In this document: positions 12,141-22,850 of the stretch, piece by piece
Position numbering within the stretch: the stretch's first letter is position 1
How the letters are laid out: every line of letters starts with the position of its first letter
Assembly: GCA_027886185.1 (NCBI GenBank)
Contig: WOAB01000893.1
Location: forward strand, 3,348,001-3,412,000
DNA from: Rheum nobile
Taxonomy: Eukaryota > Streptophyta > Magnoliopsida > Caryophyllales > Polygonaceae
Reading direction: 5' to 3'
DNA length: 64,000 nt
Notes under the pieces: model-generated
The model's database searches: none
The model's input: the letters and a program-made list of their open reading frames with translations, nothing else
What the model was told of the DNA's origin: nothing
Translations under genes and position numbers: made by a program

Positions 12141-13422
12141 ACTTCACTATTGTATATAGATAATAGATTAAATATATAAAAATTAGTTAATATATATGAT
12201 GTTAAATTAACTAAAAATAAACCGATCAAGTCATCTTAGAAACTATCCACCAAAAAACTCTTATTAGGAAATCATCAATTTGTATGGTTCAAGGGATACT
12301 GAAATCACTCAATATACACCCAACAATACATAAGGAAATATTGAATATACACGATCAAAGATTTCCATAAAAATTGTATTAATAGCTAGCGGAGTAGGGA
12401 GGGTGACACACCAGTACACCACCAAGCAAGTATATAAATACGCATGTAGTGACGTACACACGTAGATAACAATATAAAATTAATTTTTATAACAAATTAA
12501 ATGAGGATGACTTTTAATGATATGTTTATGGTTAAATTAGGAAGAAAATAGTGCTAGGTTTATGATAGAAATTTTTAGTTTGTAATTACATATATTAAAA
12601 TGAAGTAAAAAGAATGAGAGAATGACACGTGACAAATGATGAGGTGACTTAATTAGGGAGTGACATGTGTCTTAGTTAGGTTATAGTTTAGTGTATATAT
12701 TTAGTAGATTGTTGTGGAAGTTTTATATTGGTAATCTTTGTTATTGCTTTGTGTGACTGATTTGTATGTAAAGTATGAAGTAATTAGTTTATTTATGTGA
12801 TTAGTTGGTATCCAAATTAGGAAATTGTATGTAAATTTGGAAGTGATTAGTTCATTTGTGTGATTAAGTTGTATCTAAATTAGGAATGTGTTTAGTTTAT
12901 GATACAAATCTTTTCTATATAAATTATATTTTTAAAAGTGAAATTCTAAGAAAATGACATGTGTCATTTTCATTGTGGGGATGCCATGTAGCATAGTGAG
13001 ATTTTGTTTAGTATATATATAGTAGATTGAATTTACTAATATTTATTTTTTAATATTTAAGCAAAAATGTGTAACAAAATCAAGATTAAGATTTTGGTTA
13101 GACTTATTGAGAATTTTGCCTTAGTTAGAATCCTATTGATATTCGATGAATGATATTATTAACAATTTCTTTTCATATCAAATATATAGATTTGGGTTGA
13201 AATTATATGGTATGATACTATATAATTATAATGTGCAAGGAGGAGATATGTTACCTTATTTAAATTTAATATTATATAATAGAAAAGATAAAAATTTCTG
13301 GTAGTGATATGTGACGAATAATAAGACGTTTTATTGTAGGAGGGACATGTGACATTAGTAGATTCAAGTTTAGTATATACAATATATAGTAGATTAGGGT
13401 GGATGTCCATCGAAATTATATA

Positions 13423-13439
13423 TTTTAGTATTGTCACTT
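13423..13439. repeat. LINE target-site duplication, 3' side
   Basis: The 17-bp TTTTAGTATTGTCACTT is repeated exactly at 40339-40355. It abuts the T7 (A-tail on the minus strand) at 13438-13444, so the last two T are shared. Confidence 0.85.
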
Positions 13440-13570
13440 TTTTTGGTCCGAACGAGAGGCAGAACTCTCGAAAATATATAAATGAAAAGGGCTTACAAAG
13501 GGACAAGACGAGGGGTCGCCACTCCCACGACGTCGTTCAAAAGTAAACCAGAAATACTAGAAGGAGGATC

Positions 13571-14071
13571 TTATAAGACACTAAGACCCAAAGGAAAGCT
13601 ATGCGCAGACGAAGCCAAAGAATTTGCAACTTTATTCGCTTCCCGGTAGCAATGGCAAAACTGGATGACCCAGTCTCTACGGAAAAAGTCTTGGCAACGG
13701 AGAACCAGACTAGCAAGAGGGTGGGAAAGAGATATCGTGGAGGAGAAAAGATTCAGAACTAGTCGAGAATCGCATTCGACTAAGACACGCCTAAGGCCCT
13801 TATTCCAAGCAAGTGACAACCCTTGATAAACCCCCCAAAGCTCGGCTGCATGGACTGAGCACAAACCGATGTTGTGGGCAAAACCAGCAACCCAACTACG
13901 ATTGTCATCTCGAATAAGACCGCCGGCTGTAGCCCTGTTGTTGATCACCGATCCGTCAGAGTTAATCTTTGTCCATCTTTGGGCAGGAAAGGACCAAGCA
14001 ATCTGTTGCTCCTCCTTAGCACGAGTGGGGGTTCGGTCCTTCGTTTTGTTCCACCCCTCTTCATACTCCAT
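13571..14071 (-). pseudogene. LINE ORF2 C-terminal RNase H domain
   Basis: This 166-codon frame encodes a plant RVT_3-type RNase H. The acidic catalytic positions are visible: INSDGS near residue 38, HAAELWGVYQGL (Glu near 77), VECDSRLVL (Asp near 100) and REANKVANSLAS near 145. In the element it would degrade the RNA strand during target-primed reverse transcription. The stop at 13571 is the natural end of ORF2, followed by about 130 bp of 3' UTR and the A-tail. It overlaps a frame-shifted upstream stretch (13945-14301), so a frameshift separates it from the zinc-knuckle region. Confidence 0.8.
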
Positions 14072-14317
14072 AGCAAACCAATAATCAAATCCTTACGATT
14101 CACCTGAGACGGTGGTTCTCCAAAGGTCCATGCATTCCGCCATTTCCACAACCACCATGCTGTCACTGCAAAAATGGTGGCATCATTCGCACCGAGGCCA
14201 AACCTAAAATCACCAGCCAGATTTTTCTTCAACCAAGAGAGGGGTCCCTCCGCAAAAAAGACCAAATGCAGATGTTGGGGGATAAGGGATTTCCAGAACA
14301 TGGATGCCAGGGAACAG

Positions 14318-14677
14318 TCACGGAAGAGATGAAGGGTGTCTCATTCTGGTCTGGCACGAGTGACAAGCGGGAGACCCAACCAAATGGCGCCTAAATCTTT
14401 CCGCATTCGTCAAGATCTTTCCTTGTACGACCAACCAGAGAAAGCATTTGATACGTTCTGGCATGCCAAGTTTCCACACGCGACTGTAAATCGGTGACAT
14501 AGAAGGAGCAAAGACGGGCAGGCTCGGGCGTTTAAGCAGCCAGTATGCCGAGGAAACAGTGTAGTCACCGAATGTGGAAGGAGCCCAGCAGAGTGTATCT
14601 TCATGAATCGGAGCATCAGAGATCCCAGTAGCAGCAAGCTTCAACAACAGAGTAGTAGGGAGCCGGGAACATAACAC
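14318..14677 (-). pseudogene. LINE ORF2 zf-RVT region
   Basis: This 119-codon frame carries the region between RT and RNase H of plant L1 elements: DYTVSSAYWLLKRP near residue 34, then VWKLGMPERIKCFLWLVVQGKILTN near 70, and CHSCQTRM near 104. The last resembles the Cys pair of the zf-RVT motif. A related decayed segment lies upstream at 14705-15157, with motifs such as WNIGNGRRVEFWTERW and FIWGDCVGRKKIHLVAWNDLC. Frame changes between these pieces show they are remnants of one ORF2. Confidence 0.7.
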
Positions 14678-14704
14678 CTCCCATCTCCATCCTCGATCTG
14701 GGTC

Positions 14705-15157
14705 CTAAAAATTCCTAACGACCTGCTCGCATTGCATTGGAGCACCAAGGGAGAGATGCTCACTCAGTGGGCTGGAGTTGAGCCAGCGCTCGGTCCAGAA
14801 TTCCACGCGCCTGCCATTTCCAATATTCCACCTTAAACCTTTGGGGATGAGTTCAGTCAAGCTAAGTTTAATACATCGCCAGGTAGAAGAAGGTTTGCAT
14901 TTCCTAGACTGAATCACCAACCCACCAACAATGTGCAGACCATACTTAGCAGAGACCAACTCTCCCCATAAACCTCAAGTACCATTTATGATGTGCCAGC
15001 CCATTTTCCTCAAGATGGCCAGATTCATCTCCTTAGCTGATCGCAACCCCAAACCACCCTCTGACTTAGGTATACACAGATCATTCCAAGCTACCAGGTG
15101 AATTTTTTTTCTACCAACACAGTCCCCCCAGATGAAAGACCTCACTGTGCGATCCAA
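14705..15157 (-). pseudogene. LINE ORF2 thumb/connection region, two decayed pieces
   Basis: The minus-strand frames 15157-14975 (RTVRSFIWGDCVGRKKIHLVAW and on) and 14959-14705 (WNIGNGRRVEFWTERWL) match, in order, the segment after the RT palm in plant LINEs. A stop and a frame change around 14960-14975 separate them. No catalytic residues fall in this part. Confidence 0.65.
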
Positions 15158-15334
15158 CTACGAGTAGATTCCAGCGGGCAACTGGATGGAGTTCATTGCG
15201 AAATAAGGGAAAGTCGAAAGCACTGATTTCACAAGTGTTAGGCGACCCGCAAAACTCAACGTTCTGCACTTCCAGCCAGCCAGTCGGCCATTGACCTTAA
15301 TCAGAAGATTTGCGTACGTGTGCTTATCAATACG

Positions 15335-16419
15335 CTAATGTAAAACTGGCATACCCAAATAGTTACCCAAATCCCTCGTCACATCGAAGCCCGTAATCTG
15401 CTCTAACTGAGCGGCTAAATCATGGGAAACATTGGAGGAAACGTGAATTTTGGATTTCGTCGTACTGAGAATCTGTCCCAAGGCACTGCAGAACTTAGTA
15501 AGGTAGTTCATAACGAGCCGCATCTGACTCGTAGAGGCCTCATCCATGATAATTAAATCATCCGCGAAGAAAAGATTGACAACTTTGGCACCACGGCAGA
15601 GTGAAATCGGCTTCCAACGTCCCGCCTCCACCTCACTAAGTATCAGATGGCTCAATCTCTCAATGCAAAGGATGAATAAATAGGGTGAGATCGGGTCCCC
15701 TTGTCGGATGCCTCGGGTTGGGGTAAAAGGATCGGTCATCTCCCCATTCCAAAGTAGGCTCGTGGTAGTTGTCGAAATGCATTCCTCAACCCATTTAACC
15801 CATTGTTCAGGTAAACCTATGTCATGGAGGGAATCCAAGACAAAATCCCACCGGAGCCTGTCATAGGCTTTTTCCAGGTCCAATTTCAATAGCATCCACC
15901 GGCGGCCCTGCTTCTTTTTTTCATGGAGTGCACAATCTCTTGCAAAAGGACAATGTTGTTGGTGATGGTCCTTCCAGGGAGGAAGCTACTCTGGGTGGGA
16001 CCAATCAGACGCTTAAGCACTGGTTGTAATCTATTGGCAAGAACCTTTGTAATCAACTTATACAAGATATTACACAGTCCAATCGGTCGAAACTGTGTGA
16101 TATATTCCGACGCGTCCACTTTCCCAATGAGTGAGATCAAAGTGGAATTAACCCCACTAGGGAGTTTCCCAAAAGTCATGAACTGTCGAATGAAGGCACA
16201 GACAGAAGCACCAACCCTCTGCCAATAGGTCTTATAAAAAATCGGTTGAAAGTCGTCGATACCCGGTGCTTTGTATGAGCCCATCTTCCTAAGAGCCTGG
16301 TAGACTTCATCATCCTCCAGGGGAGAACAAAGATTATCCCTTTCATCCCAAGCCAAGGCTGGAAAGACTCCATAACTCAGATGCCTATCTAGCATTTCCT
16401 CTCTAGGAAGGGTATACAA
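15335..16419 (-). pseudogene. LINE reverse transcriptase domain in two overlapping frames
   Basis: The first frame (16419-15886) has GSYKAPGIDDFQPIFYKTYW and FRPIGLCNILYKLITKVLANRL. The second (15895-15335) has LKLDLEKAYDRLRWDF, the GIRQGDPISPYLFILC motif and the catalytic NLFFADDLIIM, so both Asp of FADD are kept. The overlap of different frames near 15890 marks a frameshift inside the palm. The intact enzyme would copy LINE RNA at a nicked target. Confidence 0.85.
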
Positions 16420-16474
16420 ATCCTTAAAAGAAATTTACTGCAAACGATTCCAGGGCCTCAGGACAGGTAATCCA

Positions 16475-17301
16475 TTACCCATTAGTATCTCGTAAGGTCA
16501 CGATCTTGTTGCGGCGTCGTCGAACAATCGTACTGGTGTGGAAAAAGGTTCTATTTCGATCCCCAAGCTCTATCCAGGCCTCCCTAGATTTCTGGAACCA
16601 GAGGGCTTTCTCCTGCTCGAGTGTAGTATCAAGATCTACTCGTAGCCTCCATTCAGACTCAAGGAGAATATATGTGGCCCCTTGCTCAAGCATAAACTGA
16701 ATCTTTTCCATCTGAGTAACAAGTTTCGACTTCCGAATATGGATGTTACCGAACACATCTCGATTCCACTGGAGAAGCTCGTGTTTCAACTGTTTCAAAG
16801 CTGTAGCAGAGTCGGCATGGTCATTCCAGTGGCTTGCAATAAACTGCATAAATTACGGGTGGTAAATCCAGGATGCCTCGAATTTGAACGGCCTCCGCTA
16901 CTTATCGCCTCTATTCTCCCCTTCCAAAAGCAGAAAAAGCGGACTGTGGTCCGAGCACTGTTTTAGAAGGTGTCGGACAAGAGCTTCGTCCCATTGTATG
17001 CGGCCTTGGGTAATCGTAAACACCCTGTCCAACCGCTTGGCAACCCTGGTATTTACCATATGACCCCTGCTCCACGTGAATCTAGTACCACTGAAGCCCA
17101 TATCAATCAAGTTAAGGTGGCTAATCCAGTCAGAGAAAAGCTGTGAATCAGGTGACAAGATTCGGCTGCCTCCCTGCCTCTCCGCAAGATCAACTATGCA
17201 GTTAAAATCCCCGACAACGAATAGGGGGGACTGAATATGCTTAATTTCCTCTTCAAGGTTCTGCCAAAAAATGTCCCTGCGCTGCGCAGTGGGTGGCGCA
17301 T
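16475..17301 (-). pseudogene. LINE ORF2 endonuclease (3' half) and linker to RT
   Basis: Minus-strand frames here encode the C-terminal half of an APE-like endonuclease: a VVGDFNCIVD segment near 17210, then LNLIDMGFSGTRFTWSRG, LDRVF and SDHSPLFLLL (the catalytic SDH motif, near 16950). A helical linker follows, with FNIHIRKSK-type and FFHTSTIVRRRRNKI motifs, leading into RT. The N-terminal half is at 36138-36460, on the other side of element D, which inserted after the codons for VVYA. Stops at several points show decay. Confidence 0.75.
17297..17301. repeat. Target-site duplication of element D, left
   Basis: CGCAT here is repeated at 36133-36137. The LINE endonuclease reading continues across the pair once D is removed. 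Confidence 0.85.
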
Positions 17302-18036
17302 TGATGCATTCCTGCTTGTGATGCTGGATCTCTGATCTTGGTGGGAAGTCGCACGCGTTGAGTCTGAGGCTTAAGAGGCGGAATGCGGTGTTTAGTTGAC
17401 CGATCGAGATGGATAACGAAGTCGTAGCGTCGGCAGCAAAGGAGATAGACTCGAAAGAGATCGAGTAATTGGCCGTAGCGTCGGCAGCGGATTTGGATAA
17501 ACTCGATGAAGATCGAGTGGAGGCCGTAGCGTCGGTGGCAGAGTGAAAGAGGTGAGAAGACAGAGTTTGGGTAACGCAGCTCTAAGAGATTGGAGGCAAA
17601 AACTCTCGACAAATAATCTTAGATTAAAATGATGCGTAACCTAATACAGAAGATCGAGTTGTCCTTTTATACTAGATCGTGGGACTCGGATGGGCCGAGT
17701 CTCGCTTAATGGGCCGGCCCATGCGACATGCATGGAACACACGCCCTAAAAGAAATAACTAAAATACTAATGTTGTGAAATTCCAAATAATATAAAGAAC
17801 GCGTTCAACTTAGTGTTGAAAGGATGTTAACAGAGAACGCGTTCTCTGGACTGGGCTGAAGGCGCTTGAGGGAGAACGCGGTCTCTTGTGTCCCTTGGCT
17901 TGCGACGATGCGGACAACCATGGATTGTGTCACGTTGGCGATTTCTTTGGCACGTGATCGCGTTATTGGCCCTTCTGAGCGAATGCTCATAGCTTGCTCT
18001 TCCTCTGTGGCCGTCATGTTGGGCAGGGGCGCATCA
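17302..18036 (-). repeat. 3' LTR of element D
   Basis: This 735-bp copy begins TGATGCATTCC and ends GGGGCGCATCA, and matches 35398-36132 throughout. On the minus strand a TATAAAAG lies at 17671-17664. The last codons of the polyprotein read into this LTR as far as 17805. The purine tract GAGGGAGGG (minus strand) is at 18045-18037. Confidence 0.9.
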
Positions 18037-18479
18037 CCCTCCCTCACTTGGCTGTGAAGCGTCCCCACTTCACCATCATCGAATTCGGGCTCCACATATG
18101 GTTCCAAGTCGGCGACGTTGAAGGTCGCGTGGACACCGTAGTTTGGAGGAAGCTCGATCTCGTATGTGTTGTCTCCCATGGCCTTCACAACACGAAAAGG
18201 TCCATCACCACGTTGAGCTAGCTTTGATTTGCGCTTTGCTGGAAAACGGCCTTTGCGAAGATGCACCCAGACTAAATCCCCTGGGGCAAATATAACACGG
18301 ATGCGCCCATGGTTGTGTTGTTTGGCGTATTGATCAGCGCGGCGTTCCAGCTGCTCCCGCGTTCTCTGATGTAGTTCCTGGATCATCGCGGCACAGTTGG
18401 CCGCGTTGGGGTGCTCATTATCCTTCAGAGGATGCGGCATCATGTCCAGCGGAGTCAGTGGGTTTCTGCCATAGACCAC
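17805..18479 (-). pseudogene. Element D integrase C-terminal part and polyprotein tail
   Basis: This 224-codon frame starts in VYGRNPLTPLDMMP, the end of the integrase core. It continues with the C-terminal DNA-binding region (VIFAPGDLVWVHLRKGRFP near residue 65, then RGDGPFRVVKAMGDNTYEIELP) and ends with GPITRSRAKEIAN and a short tail. There is no chromodomain. The final ~77 codons lie inside the 3' LTR, and the 5' LTR holds a matching copy at 35901-36132. A frame break separates it from the integrase core frame that ends at 18555. Confidence 0.85.
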
Positions 18480-18554
18480 TTCGAACGGAGTGAGCTTTGT
18501 CGCGGAGTGCCTGGACCTGTTGTAAGAAAACTCAACAATTGCAAGTAAGTCCTC

Positions 18555-19847
18555 TCAACGTTTTGGTTTGGATTTTAGCATGGTCCTAAGTAGGGCTCCT
18601 AGTGATCGATTGGTCACCTCAGTTTGACCATCAGTTTGGGGGTGGTAGCTAGTGGAATACAAAAGTTTGGTGCTCAACTTCCCCCAAAGTGTTCTCCAGA
18701 AAAGACCCACAAATTTAGTATCGCGATCACTCATGACATATCTAGGTATCCCATATAAACGGACCACGTTGTCAAAAAACAACGCGGCGATCTCACTGGC
18801 AGTGTGTGTGGTCTTACACGCGGTAAAATGGGCCATTTTTGAAAACCTGTCCACAACTACAAAGATCGAATCTTTACCCTTATGAGAGAGAGGCAAACCT
18901 GTGATGAAATCCATGGACAAATCTTCCCAAGGGCCTATTGGGATGGGCAGAGGCGTGTAGAGACCATAGGGATGTGATGTAGATTTTGCGCGTTGACATG
19001 TGACACAACTGGTGCAATAGCGCTTCACTTGAGTTGTCATGCGCGGCCAAAAGAAATGCTCGCGAAGAGAAGCAAGAGTCTTGGTAACCCCAAAATGACC
19101 ACGTCCTTCATGGGCTTCTTGGATGAGGAGTTTCTTAATTGGTGAGTTAGGAATGCACAAGCGGCCGGCTTTGTAAAGGTAACCCTCATGGAAGAAGTAA
19201 GTTTTGAATTCGTGGTCCCTAAGGCATTGTTCTACAATGGGCTTAAAGAAGGGATCAAGCAGATATAAATCTTTAATCAACACGAAGCCAAGAAGTTTAG
19301 ACTGAAGATGAGTAAGGAGAAGATACCTTCGAGAAAGGGCATCGGCGACCACATTCTCCTTACCTTTTTTATGCACGATGACGTAAGGAAACGTCTCCAT
19401 AAATTCCACCCAACGAGCATGACGGCGGCTTAGATGGGCTTGACTCTTCAGATAGCTGATGGTCACATGGTCCGAGTGGATAGCGAACTCGCATGGCCAC
19501 AGATAGTGTTGCCATGTCTTGAGGACGCGAACCAGCGCGTATAGCTCCTTGTCATATGTGGGGTAATTCAAAGTGGCCCCTGTGAGCTTCTCTCTGAAGA
19601 ACGCGATTGGCCTCTTCTCTTGGTGGAGCACTCCACCAATCCCCACATTTGACGTGTCACATTCCACTTCAAAGTGCTTGTTGAAGTCGGAAAGTTGTAG
19701 CAGTGGCGCGTTGCACAGGGCCTCTTTCAACGCGTTGTTGTGTCTCCTTCCAAATAATCGCGGCCCCTTTCTTTGTGAGTTCATGTAATGGTACGGCGAT
19801 GGAGCTGAAGTCGTGAACAAATCGCCTGTAGAAGCCACCCAAGCCAA
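18555..19847 (-). pseudogene. Element D RNase H and integrase core
   Basis: This 430-codon frame opens with RNase H motifs (FEVECDTSNVGIGGVLH near residue 62; DKELYALV; HSDHVTISYL near 122; ENVVADALSRR). The integrase zinc site (HEGRGHFGVTKTL ... CTSCVTCQ) follows, then the catalytic core with D of LSMDFITGLP, D of VMSDRDTKF and E of DGQTEVTNRS. The frame differs from the RT segment at 19885-20202; a bridging piece in another frame lies at 19669-19863 (GFYRRFVHDFSSIA), so at least two frameshifts occurred. It ends early at a stop at 18555. Confidence 0.9.
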
Positions 19848-19884
19848 GGAAGCTTATAACCATTGTTGGCGTTGTGGGTGTTAG

Positions 19885-20201
19885 CTAATCGCGGATGGCC
19901 TTCACTTTCTCCTCATCGACGCGGAGTCCCTCCTTGGAGACCACGTAGCCTAGAAAGTTTGTAGTGTCGGATGCAAATCGAAACTTGCCAAGGTTGGCAT
20001 ACAATTGTTCGCGTCTCAAGCACTCTAACACAAGCCTAAGGTGTTGTACATGAGTTTCAAGACTACGCGAATACACCAGAATATCATCAAAGTAAACTAC
20101 AACAAATTTCCCCAGAAATTCCCTTAAAACATGGTTCATGAGCCTCATGAAGGTGCTCGGCGCGTTGGTGAGACCAAAAGGCATGACTAGCCATTTATAC
20201 A
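19885..20201 (-). pseudogene. Element D reverse transcriptase, C-terminal half
   Basis: This segment resumes RT directly after the insertion point of element A. It has the motif LVMPFGLTNAPSTFMRLMN and the active-site box VVVYFDDILVYS, keeping both catalytic Asp (YFDD), then HLRLVLECLRREQLYANL and FLGYVVSKEGLRVDEEKV. A stop falls after KAIRD at 19885. The N-terminal half of the same domain ends at about 31238, beyond element A. The reading phase is consistent across the ATACA duplication. Confidence 0.9.
20197..20201. repeat. Target-site duplication of element A, left
   Basis: ATACA at 20197-20201 is repeated at 31238-31242, immediately flanking the two LTRs of element A. Confidence 0.9.
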
Positions 20202-20694
20202 TGTGATACCCCGTATTTTTGTAAGGTTATTTTGGGAATTATGGAATTTTCCCGAGTACCCGTTGTGTACGTCGGATTTAATTCAGGTAGCTTGAGACAT
20301 TCTGTAATGTGCTCTGTATCTATAATATTTTTCTCAGTGAAATAATATACAGACAAGGTGCCTTGGAGTTAAATTTTCGTTCGCGTACGAAATTTTTTAT
20401 CCCGGTTTATCGTCATGCTCGTTCAAAGCCGAATGGGCGGGAAAAGGGGGAAACGGCGACCGCCGTGGTTGGGCCCGAAGAGTCAACGTGTCAGCTTCTA
20501 GCTGGCCGCGACAGGCCTAGCGACGGCGACCGCCGCATTTACGGCGACCGCCGCGTGCCCGCCGCAAGCAAAAATAAGGCGACCGCCGTGATTGTCCAGT
20601 GGGCTTTGCCCGATGGTCGCCGGCGTCGTTCGAGGCACGCCGTTGCATCGTTTGCCGCGTCTGAGGGTTTGCAGCTCACTCTTTGGGGTTTGCC

Positions 20695-20702
20695 TATAAA
20701 TA
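20695..20702 (+). promoter_or_regulatory. TATA box of element A 5' LTR
   Basis: TATAAATA follows GGTTTGCC. The 3' LTR has the same box at 29333-29340, and element B has TATAAAAG after the same GGTTTGCC. Transcription would start about 30 bp downstream. Confidence 0.75.
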
Positions 20703-20960
20703 GGTGAGCTTGGGCATGGGTTTTGGGTCATCTACAACCCCGAATCGCTGCCAAATTCGCCTCTCGCCGGAGTTTTGTTTTCGCCGGTTTTCTTGTGCTC
20801 GCCGGAGGTCTCGCCGGTGTTGCTTTGGTGTGGTTCCTTAGTGCCTTTGTGAAGCTTTTGGTTAGCCTTGGAGGTTAGAAGCCAAAGCAAGTCGAAGGAG
20901 GCCGAACCGCTCGTGTTTTGGGGTGAGTTTTCTCTCGTTTCAGTCGGTCGTGTTCTTCAC

Positions 20961-21033
20961 GGCGACCGCCGTGTTCTTCACGGCGACCGCCATGTTCTTC
21001 ACGGCGACCGCCGTGTTCTTCATGGCGACCGCC
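20961..21033 (+). repeat. 21-bp tandem array in element A 5' LTR
   Basis: GGCGACCGCC recurs at 20961, 20982, 21003 and 21024, exactly 21 bp apart, with spacer GTGTTCTTCAC. The matching place in the 3' LTR has two units (29599, 29620). Further single decamers lie at 20455, 20525, 20543 and 20578. Confidence 0.9.
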
Positions 21034-22645
21034 GCCAAGAACAACGACCGCCGCGAGTGCCCAGAACGCCTTCGTGGCTTTGGCTTGGTCGGTTGTCGTC
21101 GTGGCGTCTTTCCTTTCGTGTTCTTTCGCCGTGTTTAGATTCGTACTGTTTATATCGGATCTAACTTAGGGTTCCTTTTATGGGTCGACTCGAAGGTTGT
21201 TGTGCTGTCGGAACTATACCGTATCGAGCCCGGAATCCAGTGACGTCTTTAGACTATTCTGCGGAGTAAGGCAAGTGGCGGTTCGCTCTTGCTCTTTCGT
21301 TCCATATTTACATTAATTATCAGTAGTTTATCTGAGTAATTAATTTGGAATGAATATTCTGTTTGTCTGGAAACGGTTTTGATAAACTGTTTTGAAAATC
21401 ATATAATAGGTTGTATATCTGTTAGAACAATGCTATTATCTGTGATCGCCTTTCGGGCCTTTATGTGGATTTATCCTATAACTGTGGTGGTGCTTTAACT
21501 GTTTAGTTAGCACTATTAGATAGGAACGTTACTCGGACTCTGTCCAGTCGTTTCTTTATAATCTGGTAGAGGGGTGGCTCGTCCCCATCCAATACCATTA
21601 TATGATCATGATCGGTCTCTTACACATGTGTGTAGAGACAGGACACTTAGCTGGTGTCACAAACCTTTCGGTATACGTCACTCTCGACGAAACGTATACT
21701 AAGATGTGCCGTCCCACTGGTGGGGTACACATGTAAAAGTCTATAACGTGATGTGTGTTTTTGAAACATAAATAAGATAAGTGCTACCTTGACGCACATA
21801 ATTAATACACCTTGGGCGAGTAGTGCAGCTAAGTTCAGTGCAGCTAGGAAAACTCATCTTGACTTGAATGTAGTACGTTCTCTTTCCAATCTGGATTCGC
21901 TGTAGGCGATGAGGTTGATCGTGAACCGAAGCATCTCAGTCAGTTTTAAATCATTGTTGAATGATTCTGTATTATTCCAGATTTGTCATTTGCTTCCTGA
22001 AAGACTCATTTCCGTTGGAGTCTTCTTTCGAGTCGATTTCTGTGAAGATTCAGTCTTCCAGAATCTTCTCTTATGCATACCTCTTGTTTATTCCAGTAGG
22101 AATATGATGGTTGACTACCGTTATCGGTTATTATCCGAGAAGCGATGAGTCTAACCTAATATGACTGCTTCGAACCAGTCTGCTTTGTACCCTTGCTAGT
22201 CTATTCAGTTAGACTAACCAACCAATATTTTCCCTTGCATGGTTGGCTAGTGTCATCCGTTCGATTCGGCACATCAGTTAAGAAGTAGCTCAGAAGATTA
22301 GAAGGACTATGGAGTCGGCGGTGGTTTTTGAATGTTTTAATTATTTCTTTAATCAGGTTATGATCCTTTGGACAATAACTCCGATTGTAACTTACTTTCT
22401 TAGTCTTCCGCTGTGTTTGGTTTAAACTATGTTTTGACCTATTCGGGATTGGGTTGTAATCCCGTAACTCTTGTTTCCTCAACAATGTTATGTTTTGGAA
22501 TTTAATGCTTGATCTTTGTGTATCAATTGCATTTCATAAATTGTATTTATTTGGTAAAGCCTTGGGTGATCTCAGTAAGGAACACTGGGGTCACTGGCGG
22601 TAATACCTTTCCAAAAAGGGTTAAGTTTTGGGGGTGTTACAGTTG

Positions 22646-22657
22646 TGGTATCAGAGC
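22646..22657 (+). promoter_or_regulatory. Primer-binding site of element A
   Basis: TGGTATCAGAGC, four bases after the 5' LTR end, is complementary to the 3' end of initiator-Met tRNA. Confidence 0.9.
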
Positions 22658-22850
22658 CAAAGTTTTAAAACAGGTTTGGAATTTTTATAAACCATTTATT
22701 CATTTTCAAAATGCTTTAAAGAGGGCTCTGAATTTTCATTCTGAAAAGAATTTAAAAACACCGTTCATAGTCGTGTCTTCTTTATAGTCTGATATAGTAA
22801 GATTGCTTCTATGTCTAGAAAGACTAATTCCTTCCTTATTGTTCGATAGG

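Larger units (their letters stand above)
9259..13393 (-). mobile_element. Helitron-like non-autonomous segment
   Basis: On the minus strand the segment starts with TCTACTATATATTG at 13393, preceded by A. It ends ...ATGCTAG at 9259, followed by T, which is the A|TC...CTAG|T arrangement of Helitrons. A degenerate GC-rich stem-loop (CCGTGCGAGATACAGG) lies just upstream of the CTAG. Further copies of the TCTACTA-type 5' end are at 13026 and 12718, suggesting tandem or nested copies rather than one clean element. No Rep/helicase coding is present. Boundaries are inferred from short termini. Confidence 0.45.
20202..22641 (+). repeat. 5' LTR of element A
   Basis: This 2440-bp LTR begins TGTGATACCCCG and ends GGGGTGTTACA before the primer-binding site. 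It contains dispersed GGCGACCGCC decamers, including a 21-bp tandem array at 20961-21033. A TATA box at 20695-20702 implies a U3 of about 0.5 kb and an unusually long R-U5 of about 1.9 kb. Confidence 0.93.

Noticed and set aside
22646..22657. tRNA gene signal near TGGTATCAGAGC
   Set aside because: This is only the primer-binding complement of tRNA-iMet. No cloverleaf is present here or at the other such sites.
22803..22850. Longer N-terminus for the extra gene of A
   Set aside because: The upstream 16 codons are not matched in B, and the shared MGxC start is a better candidate.
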